Shown here: piece after piece, positions 9,801 to 17,800 of the stretch
How the letters are laid out: the number at the start of each line of letters is the position of its first letter
Numbering within the stretch: position 1 is the first letter of the stretch
Assembly: GCF_002834385.1 (NCBI RefSeq)
Contig: NZ_PITQ01000010.1
Location: 1 to 64,000 of the forward strand
Length of the DNA: 64,000 nt
DNA from: Rahnella sp. AA
Lineage (GTDB): Bacteria > Pseudomonadota > Gammaproteobacteria > Enterobacterales > Enterobacteriaceae
Reading direction: 5' to 3'
Notes under the pieces: model-generated
Told to the model about the DNA's origin: nothing
Seen by the model: the letters and a program-made list of their open reading frames with translations, nothing else
The model's database searches: none
Translations under genes and position numbers: made by a program

Positions 9801-9935
9801 TTGATCTCCTCCCTGAAAACAGTGCCTGGAACTAAAGCTGGGATACTTACAACTGCATTTAGGCCGGATTATGATGTTGGCTGGGATAATTATATTAAGC
9901 GTTTACCAACTCAGAATATTGCACCAATGAATTAA
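9801..9935 (+). pseudogene. Remnant tail of a third displaced CDI-type toxin
   Basis: Reading from about 9801, the frame gives LISSLKTVPGTKAGILTT, then AFRPDYDVGWDNYIKRLPTQ, and stops at 9933-9935, 13 bases before a small intact gene with its own Shine-Dalgarno. There is no start codon, and upstream lies a TGAT-rich low-complexity stretch (about 9760-9808) that seems to have replaced the rest of the toxin. The setting, directly before an immunity-sized gene in an array of displaced cassettes, makes a toxin C-terminus likely. The toxin family is not recognisable from so little. Confidence 0.45.
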
Positions 9936-9948
9936 CGAGGATAGTCGA

Positions 9949-10155
9949 TTGAAAATCATAAATAAAAATGATGAGATGCTTGTGGTTGAAATTACTCACA
10001 GGGAATTTAATCTCATTAGAGAACTGGAGTCCGCCGTACAGATATCATGCAGTAAAGATGAGATCCCAACTTTAACGGGCTGGACCAGAGAAGAGCTCTT
10101 AGCATTCGGTGCTTTGCTCAGTGATATTGCGGAAGCTCATAAGATTAACCTCTGA
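9949..10155 (+). CDS. Small acidic protein, probable immunity protein of the third cassette
   Basis: 68 codons beginning with TTG at 9949, chosen because ACGAGG lies 8 bases upstream (9935-9940). The product (KIINKNDEMLVVEITHREFN onward, ending LLSDIAEAHKINL) is small, acidic and soluble-looking. Its size, position after a toxin tail and the strong terminator directly behind it fit a CDI immunity gene. I do not recognise the family, and the assignment rests on context only. Confidence 0.5.
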   Translation: MKIINKNDEMLVVEITHREFNLIRELESAVQISCSKDEIPTLTGWTREELLAFGALLSDIAEAHKINL

Positions 10156-10159
10156 TAAG

Positions 10160-10185
10160 AAATCCCGCCCTTGTTGGCGGGATTT
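10160..10185. terminator. Bidirectional terminator between the CDI array and symE
   Basis: Perfect ten-base stem, AAATCCCGCC (10160-10169) with GGCGGGATTT (10176-10185), six-base loop, A-tract on one side and T-tract on the other. It closes the CDI cassette array on the plus strand and the convergent symE on the minus strand. Confidence 0.75.
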
Positions 10186-10197
10186 TACTTTACAGCC

Positions 10198-10418
10198 TCA
10201 GCCGCCAATCTCAGCCCTGATAACCAGACACCCATCCTCAGTTGTAATACTCACCTGCTGACCGGTACTAGATCCCAACTCTTTCAGCCATTTATCTTTA
10301 ACGGTCAGTTGCGGGTACGAGTTGGGTCTGCCGCCGTTGGGGTGATAACCGACGGTGTAACGGTGTAACGGTGGGCATGGGGTGTGGCGGGGTCTGACGT
10401 AGAATCGCACTCAGTCAT
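10198..10418 (-). pseudogene. symE: SymE-like type I toxin, frameshifted by an 8-bp tandem duplication
   Basis: The minus strand encodes RYTVGYHPNGGRPNSYPQ, then LTVKDKWLKELGSSTGQQ and VSITTEDGCLVIRAE, the conserved core of SymE (an SOS-induced RNA-cleaving/nucleoid-acting toxin of AbrB-like fold, normally repressed by the antisense RNA SymR). The natural start appears to be ATG at 10418 (MTECDSTSDPATPHAH), but that frame is lost because GGTGTAAC (plus strand) occurs twice in tandem at about 10353-10369. Removing one 8-base copy joins MTECDSTSDPATPHAHRYTV directly to GYHPNGG. As it stands, only a GTG start at 10408-10410 would give a 70-residue version with a scrambled N-terminus. I could not identify a SymR promoter with confidence. 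Confidence 0.65.
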
Positions 10419-10454
10419 GATCAACGGTGACCCGCTCCGCGCATGTGATTCTGA

Positions 10455-10835
10455 TTAACGTATCCGCTCTATCTCTTTTTCCCAGTGACGAATTTCGTTC
10501 TGCAACAGCTGGTATCTGGACTTAAGTTCGCTTGATTCTCCATCTTCTCCGACTTGTTGGTAAAAACGTTGTTTAGCGTCCGAATCAAGGGCATCCCACA
10601 TAAGAGAAAATGCCGAACCCTGCGCTTCTTTTTTCCGTCTCTCGGCGAAGTTTCTTTCTGACCGCCTTGTCGCATCTACATACTCAAATGCCAAAATCAA
10701 TAGCACCAAAAACGTTGTGGCTATGACGGTAATAGGGGCATTCAGCTTGAAGTAGTAGATAGCAATTACATCAAGAGCAATTACTATCGCCGTATATAAA
10801 AGCGATATGAGTAATGCCTTAGATAATCTTCCCAT
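10455..10835 (-). CDS. Small two-helix membrane protein with C-terminal coiled coil
   Basis: 126 codons. Residues ~7-29 (LLISLLYTAIVIALDVIAIY) and ~33-52 (APITVIATTFLVLLILAFEY) form two membrane helices. The rest is soluble and charged, with a helical stretch near the end (SRYQLLQNEIRHWEKEIERI) likely to form a coiled coil. I do not recognise a named family. It lies among displaced toxin genes and a transposase remnant, so it may have arrived with them. No promoter or partner gene is evident. Confidence 0.5.
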   Translation of the reverse strand: MGRLSKALLISLLYTAIVIALDVIAIYYFKLNAPITVIATTFLVLLILAFEYVDATRRSERNFAERRKKEAQGSAFSLMWDALDSDAKQRFYQQVGEDGESSELKSRYQLLQNEIRHWEKEIERIR

Positions 10836-10916
10836 GATTTCTGACGCTCAGCCTTTTCCAGCGAATTGTGTATCGAATGATGGAGTATACACTTACGCCT
10901 GTTTTTGCCATCTCTT

Positions 10917-11168
10917 TCAATTGTAGTGGCACACTGAATTTGGCCACCTGAACAAATATGTAAATGTCCGTTCCTCGCTCTTAGCCGCCTGTTGGGTGCC
11001 GTTGCTTCTGAGTTCGATACGCCCTTCAGGATACTGATACATATCAAGATATTTACCCATAATACGGAGACTTTTATCATCATCTTCAAGGAGATACAAC
11101 AGCAGATTAGCACCTTCCGGGCGGTGGCCCGAAGATGGTGATAGAATCAATTCCGACGGTTTATTCAA
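10917..11168 (-). pseudogene. Remnant of an ISNCY-type transposase C-terminus
   Basis: The minus strand gives RPEGANLLLYLLEDDDKSLR, then IMGKYLDMYQYPEGRIELR, a pattern I associate with the end of ISNCY-family transposases (a tyrosine-rich segment followed by GKYV-x-YEYPDGRIE). Only about 80 codons survive, with no DDE catalytic region and no recognisable terminal inverted repeats on either side. It is best read as the scar of an old insertion in this variable region. The family name is from memory and should be treated as tentative. Confidence 0.45.
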
Positions 11169-11200
11169 CGAAAGTGCACCATTACTACGGTGATAGTAAA

Positions 11201-11539
11201 ATGAGTTCTGTTACGAAAGCCTTTGTTTCCGAAGGCGCTTTATCGGAAATAGTAGTAAAAGTCCTAGATGATAGTGTGATTGAACTTCTTGGAGAGTTAG
11301 GATTCGTCGCTGTGCCCGGCAAGGAACAAGTAACACTATCATTAATGGTTCCCGGTCAAGAGGTTAAGGCAAAACTATTCGAAAAATTACGAGATGAGGG
11401 GGTTTGTTTTTCAGCTGGCCCAGATTGGTGTCCTGCCGACGTGTTTGAGTTTTTAAGAGATCAAAAAATGCTGGCTGGGGTTTATCGGAAAATAATATGG
11501 TGTGGACCTGAAAAGTCAAACATAATCGAAAATTGTTAG
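11201..11539 (+). CDS. Small soluble protein of unknown function
   Basis: 112 codons starting at the ATG at 11201, preferred over an upstream in-frame ATG at 11135 because GGTGA sits seven bases before it and the upstream part overlaps the transposase remnant on the other strand. The product (SSVTKAFVSEGALSEIVVKV onward) is a mixed alpha/beta soluble protein with late Trp/Cys residues (GPDWCPADVFEFLRDQK). I do not recognise the family. Its location beside displaced CDI cassettes and its low GC content would fit another orphan immunity protein, but nothing in the sequence proves this. Confidence 0.45.
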   Translation: MSSVTKAFVSEGALSEIVVKVLDDSVIELLGELGFVAVPGKEQVTLSLMVPGQEVKAKLFEKLRDEGVCFSAGPDWCPADVFEFLRDQKMLAGVYRKIIWCGPEKSNIIENC

Positions 11540-11884
11540 CAGTAGAATATTTAAAAATTCAGTTTGTGCAAAAGGCACAGTGCTGAACCGGAAACCAATA
11601 CCCCAATTGCTGTGAGTGATAGCAGGTTTATCGATATCGAATCGAAAGGGTTCTGTCGCATTAACAGAGCAGGGGCAGAAAAAGTTGCGCTACCGATATT
11701 TTAGGCAGCCAGCAAATTGATCTCCTCCCTGATTAGCTTAAGAGTTACAAATAACAATAGCTGTCGCCTTCATGCGCTTTGTGCATAAAAAGATAAAGTC
11801 TGACCTGTAAATATGTTGTGACACGGAAAATAAACCGCTGAAGACCCGTAAAAAGACTAGTATGAAAAGTATTGCCCGCTGCGG
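11540..11884. other. Intergenic stretch before the cyclic glucan synthase gene
   Basis: About 345 bases without a convincing gene. A short frame at ~11611-11703 (DSRFIDIESKGFCRINRAG) has no clear start and looks like a remnant. TTGATCTCCTCCCTGA at 11717-11732 is an exact copy of 9801-9816. The promoter for the large downstream gene should lie here, but I cannot point to a convincing -35/-10 pair. Confidence 0.4.
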
Positions 11885-14800
11885 GTGATAAACCCGTTCT
11901 GCCTCCCTGATCTTTACCCTCTCTCCTTTTTATGTGAACTCTTATCGCAGCTCAGGCAACTGCCTTCTCGGGTCCGCGTACGGTATGAAGATGTGAAAAA
12001 GACTGTCATTAACTGGTTCAAAAGCAAACGCGCGCCGCCTGTTATTTCCATCACGCGGCGTCACCGAGCCAGCGCGCTGGAGCAGCCGGTGCCGCTCCGC
12101 ACGGAGCTTTTCTCGGCAGATCAGATGGAACGCTACGGCGGAAAACTGGCCCTCTCGCACAAACTCTCCGGTAAAAAACTCCCGTATTACCTGCTTAAAC
12201 GCCTCGATGATAATGAAAAAGTCCTGACCCGAAGTTGTCTGATTTTAAGCAACGGAGAGAAAGCGAGCATCACGCCCGCCGGTGAATGGCTGCTCGATAA
12301 CTTTTATCTGATTGAAGAACAAATCCGCCTGGTACGTCAGTTGCTGCCGAAAAACTTCGGTAAAGGCCTGCCGCCGCTCGGCGCTCCGCATTTCTGCCCG
12401 CGTATTTATGATATCGCCACGGAAGTCGTCAGCCACAGTGACGGGCTGCTGGATATCACCACGCTCACCCGATTTTTCACAACATACCAGAGCGTGAAAC
12501 CGCTGACGCTCGGCGAGCTGTGGGCATTTCCCGGCATGCTGCGGCTGGCGCTGATCGAGAATCTGCGTCGCGTCAGCATTGAAGTGGCGAATGCCCAGCA
12601 GGAACGCAATCTGGCCGATTACTGGGTCAATAAATTGCAGGATAGCGCCGAAAACGATCCGTCCGGTCAGATCATTATTATCGCCGATATGGCGCGCACC
12701 AATCCGCCGCGCACCAGCGCGTTTGTCGCCGAACTGGTGCGCCGCTTACAAGGTCATGGTTCGATGCTGGCACTGCCGCTGACGTGGGTAGAACAGCGCC
12801 TGAGCGAAGTCGGGCTGACGCAGCGTGAAGTGATCGACAAGTTTAACCAGCAGCTGGCCGCTAATCAGCTTTCTGTCAGCAACAGCATTATGGGGCTACG
12901 CCAGCTGACCGAAATGGACTGGGCAGATTTTGCCGAAAATCTCAGCGTGGTGGAGCAGACGTTGCAGCGCGACCCGGCCGGAGTTTATCCGCTGATGCAT
13001 TTTGATACCCGCGACAATTACCGCCATCAGATTGAACGTCTCTCGCGCAATTCCCGTCATGACGAAGCCTTTGTCGCCGCCCGCGCCGTGGCTCTGGCCC
13101 GCGAGGCAACCGGTTCTTATCAGCAACAACACGTCGGCTACTATCTGGTTGATGCCGGGCGTAAAGCACTGGAGAAAGATCTCAACGCCCGTTTCTCTCT
13201 GATCACCCGCCTGCGCGCCAGACTTAGCCTGACGCCGCTGCTTTCGTGGCTCGGCAGTCTGTTGCTGCTGACTACCGCCGTTACCGCTGATGCGCTTTAC
13301 CGCTCGGCGCATCCGGCGCTGCACTGGCTTTGGTGGGCGCTGCTGATCCCCGTGGTGCTGGTCGCCAGCCAGTTTGCGCTTAATCTGCTTAGCGAAATCA
13401 CCACCCGCAGCCGCACGCCGCAGCCGTTGCCGCGTCTGGAATTCGCCGGGGGTATTCCGGGAAACGCCAGTACGCTGGTGGTCATTCCCTGTCTGCTGGG
13501 CAGCCAGAAAAATATTGATGCGCTGATTAACAGCCTCGAGGTGTGTTATCTCGGCAACGTGCTCGCGCATCTGAATTTCGCGCTGCTGAGCGATTTTCAC
13601 GACAACGATAAACGCCATAATCCGGAAAATAACGCGCTGCTGGTTTACGCCACCCGCCAGATCCAGTCCCTGAACCGCCGTTATCCCGCCACGCAGGGCG
13701 CACGGTTTACGCTGTTGCATCGCGACAGTGAACTGAATACGGCGCAGGGCGTGTGGATGGGGTATGAGCGTAAGCGCGGCAAGCTGAACGCGCTGAACCG
13801 CTGGCTGCGCGATGAGGGTCAGCCGTTCTCGCTGATTGAAGGCAGCACGCAGGAACATCTGCGGCAGGTGAAATACGTGATTACGCTCGACAGCGACACG
13901 GTTCTGCCGCGCGCGACGGCGCATCAGCTGGTGGGCGCGATGGCGCATCCGCTCAATCATCCGGTGTACAACGAAAAGCTTCAGCGGGTGGTTTCCGGTT
14001 ACGCCATTCTCCAGCCACGGCTGGCGGAAGAAATCCCGGAAAACGGCCAGGGACGTTACGCCGCGCTGTGCAGCAGCGTGCCGGGAAACGATCCGTACTC
14101 GTCCATGTCGTCCGATATCTATCAGGACTTATTCGGCGAAGGCTCTTTTGTCGGGAAAGGCATTTACGACGTGGATGTCTTTATTCAGGCCACGGAAAAT
14201 ACCTGCCCGGAAAATCTGGTGCTCAGCCATGATTTACTGGAGGGCTGTTACGCCCGCTCCGGGATGCTCAGCGATGTGGTGTTATACGAGCAATATCCTG
14301 ACCATTATCTGGCGGATGTGGCGCGTAAAACCCGCTGGATCCGCGGTGACTGGCAGCTTCTGAACTGGCTGAGACTACGGGTGAAGCAGGAAGACGGCCA
14401 GCGCGCCCGCAATCCGCTGACACTGCTTTCGCGCTGGAAACTGTTTGATAACCTGCGCCGCAGTCTGGTCGCGCCCGCCTTGCTGATCCTCATTTTCAGC
14501 GCGCTGATTCTGGTGCCCAACAAGCTTTACTGGTTTGGCTTTATCAGCTTTATGCTGCTGTTCCCCGCAGGAGTTGCGCTGGTGCTGGATTTATTCAATA
14601 AAGGCCCGCGACGCGCGCTGATCCCGCATCTGAAAAGCGTGTTTTCGGCCACCGTCAGCCGGGTTTCGCGTATTTTTCTGCACCTGATGACCTTGCCGCA
14701 CGAAGCGGTTTACTCCGTGCAGGCGATTTTGCTGACGCTGTGGCGGCTTAACGTCAGCCATCGCAAACTGCACGAATGGGCGAGCGTGAGTATTGGCGAG

Positions 14801-17800
14801 CAAAGCCGGGCGCATTCGCCGGAGTATTTTTATCGCCGGATGTGGGCCAATCCGCTGGCCGGTGTGGCGGTGATCTTAGTGGCGGCGTATTCCCATCTGC
14901 CGCTGCTGGCGTTCGCACTGCCGCTGGGCGTTCTGTGGTTTCTCGCGCCGCGTATTCTGTGCTGGCTCAGTCAGCCCGCAAAACGCGAGGAGCCGGATCT
15001 CAATGTTCTGCAACACGCTTTCCTGCGCCAGACAGCGCGTCAGACCTGGGCTTTCTTCGAAGATTTCGTCACTGAAACCGAAAACTGGCTGCCGCCGGAT
15101 AACTTCCAGGAAATCCCGCAGCCCACCATTGCGCACCGCACATCACCCACCAATATCGGCCTTTCTTTGCTGGCCAATATCACCGCGTGGGATTTCGGCT
15201 ATCTCACGCAAAAAGAGGTGCTGGAACGCACCAGCCTGACGTTGGATACGCTCGACAAACTTGAACATTATCGCGGTCATCTTTACAACTGGTACGACAC
15301 GCGCACGCTGGAACCGCTGAATCCGCGCTACATTTCGAGCGTGGACAGCGGCAATCTGGCCGGGCATTTGCTGACGCTGAGCACCGGTTTACGGCTGTGG
15401 CGCACGCAGCCTGCGACGGATATCGGGCGGTGGCTGGGCGGGCTGGAAGATACCCTGCAAATGGCCGAAAAGCAGACGCCATCACCGGGGCTGAACAAAC
15501 TCCGCCAGCTGATGCCGCAAACGTCAGGTACGGAGGCGCTGGTTCTTTTGCGGGAAATGCGCGCGCTGATCACGCCTGCAGATGCCGTCTGGCTGCAACG
15601 TCTGGCTGCACAAATTGACGCCGGTCTGGAAGAGTGGACCGAGTTTTATGGTGCGTTTACGCCGGAAGCGCAAAACGGTGTATTGCCTTCATTGCAATGG
15701 CTGGCGCAACAGGATGCACGAACGGAGCCGGGTTTATCCCGCGCGATCGGGCTGGCGCGTCAGCGACTGGACATCATCAGTGAGCTGGAAAAACGCCTGA
15801 ATGACCATGCGCGTATGGATTTCCAGTTCCTGTACGACAAAAACACGCATCTGCTGACAGTCGGCTACAACTGCGACGCGCATAAAATGGACAGCGGGAA
15901 ATACGATCTGCTGCCGTCGGAAATCCGCCTCACCAATTACGTCACCATTGCCACCAATCAGCTGCCGCAAAAAAGCTGGTTCGCGCTGGGCCGGTTATTC
16001 ACGGTGATCGACAAACAACCGTCGCTGATGTCGTGGAGCGGCTCGATGTTTGAATACCTGATGCCGCAACTGGTGATGCCCGCGTATCCGGATACCCTGC
16101 TGGTGCAGATGTGCCAGACCGCGGTTGACCGGCAAATCTCCTGGGGCAGGGAGAACAAGGTCCCGTGGGGGATTTCTGAATCCGCCTATGCCGCCTTTGA
16201 TCTCAACCAGAATTATCAGTATCACGCGTTTGGCGTGCCCGGCCTCGGGCTGAAACGCGGGCTCGCCGAAGACATGGTGGTCGCGCCGTACGCCACGCTG
16301 ATGGCGCTGATGATCCGTCCACAGGAAGCCTGCCTCAATCTGGCTGAGCTGGAAAATCGCGGCGCATGCGGGGAATACGGTTTTTATGATGCGCTTGATT
16401 ACACACCGTCACGCCTGATCCGCGGGCAGATTTACATCGTGGTGCGCTCGTACATGGCTCACCATCAGGGCATGGGTTTTCTGGCGCTGGCGAATGTGCT
16501 GCTCGGTGCGCCGATGAACGCGCGCTTTGCGGCGAATGCGGCGTTCCGGTCTGCACGCCTGCTGTTGCAGGAACGCGTGCCGGACGCCGTGGAGCTTTAC
16601 AGCCCGCGCCGGCATTTCGAATCCCACGACAGCACGCTGCAAAAAGTGAATATCGAGCTGCGCGAATTCAGCAACGCCGACAGCCCGGCACCGGAAGTTC
16701 AGCTGCTTTCCAATACGAATTATCATCTGATGGTGACGCAGGCAGGTGGCAGCGTCAGCCGCTGGAAAGACCTGACGCTGACCCGCTGGCGGGAAGATGC
16801 CACACGCGATCACCGGGGTATTTTCTGTTATCTGAGTGATCCGGAATCCGGCACCGTCACCAGCAATACGTGGCAGCCGCTCGGCAAACAAAAGGGCACG
16901 TATCACGCTGTGCTGACCGATGCCGGTGCCGAGTTCCGCCGCACGCACGGTTCTCTGACGATGCAAACGCATATCGTGGTGTCACCGGAAGATGATGTCG
17001 AAATCCGCCGGATGACGGTCACGCATCATGGACGCCATGCCCGTGAGCTGGAAATTACCACCTATGCCGAAGTCGTACTGGCACCGGCGGCTAATGACGC
17101 GGCACATCCGGCGTTCAGCAATCTGTTTGTGCAGACTGAACTGATGCCCGCGCAGGAAGGGATTCTGTGTCATCGCCGCCCGCGCGAGCCGGAAGAACAG
17201 TGCCCGTGGATGTTTCACATGATGGCGATCCACGGTTCCGTAGAGCGGGAAACATCATTTGAAACTGACCGCGCGCAGTTTATCGGGCGCGGCAATACGG
17301 CCTCAAATCCGCAGGCATTGCGCCGGGCGGGGCCGCTCAGTAACAGCGCCGGTGCGGTGCTGGATCCGGTGATGGTAATCCGTCAGCGCATACGCCTGAA
17401 ACCTGGCGTGCCAGTCATCATCGATATGGTTTACGGGATTGCGGACACCCGCCTGCAAAGTCTCGCGTTGCTGGAAAAATACCGCGATCACCATATAGCT
17501 GATCGGGTATTCGAAATCACCTGGTCGCACAGTCAGGTGGTGCTTCGCCAGCTGAATGCCACCGAAGAAGACGCGGGGCTGTTTAACCGGCTGGCCGGTG
17601 CCATTCTCTTCGCCAGTCAGGAAATGCGCTGCGATGCGCAGGCGGTAAGCGCTAATCGTCGCGGGCAATCCGGCCTGTGGGGGCAATCGCTTTCCGGCGA
17701 CCTGCCAATTGTTCTGCTGACCATGACCAGCAATGAAAATATCGGGCTGGTGACGTTGCTGATCCGTGCGCACCATTACTGGCGGCTGAAAGGGCTGAAA

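Noticed and set aside
9760-9808. Repeated TGAT/GATT units as a possible CRISPR or phage attachment site
   Set aside because: No spacer-repeat periodicity and no tRNA or integrase nearby; it is simple low-complexity DNA.
12896-13960. Minus-strand frame within the glucan synthase gene, and others at 16409-16972, 17303-18049, 18800-19795, 19904-20680
   Set aside because: Shadow frames from codon bias in the GC-rich plus-strand gene; composition (H, Q, R rich) is typical of antisense reading.
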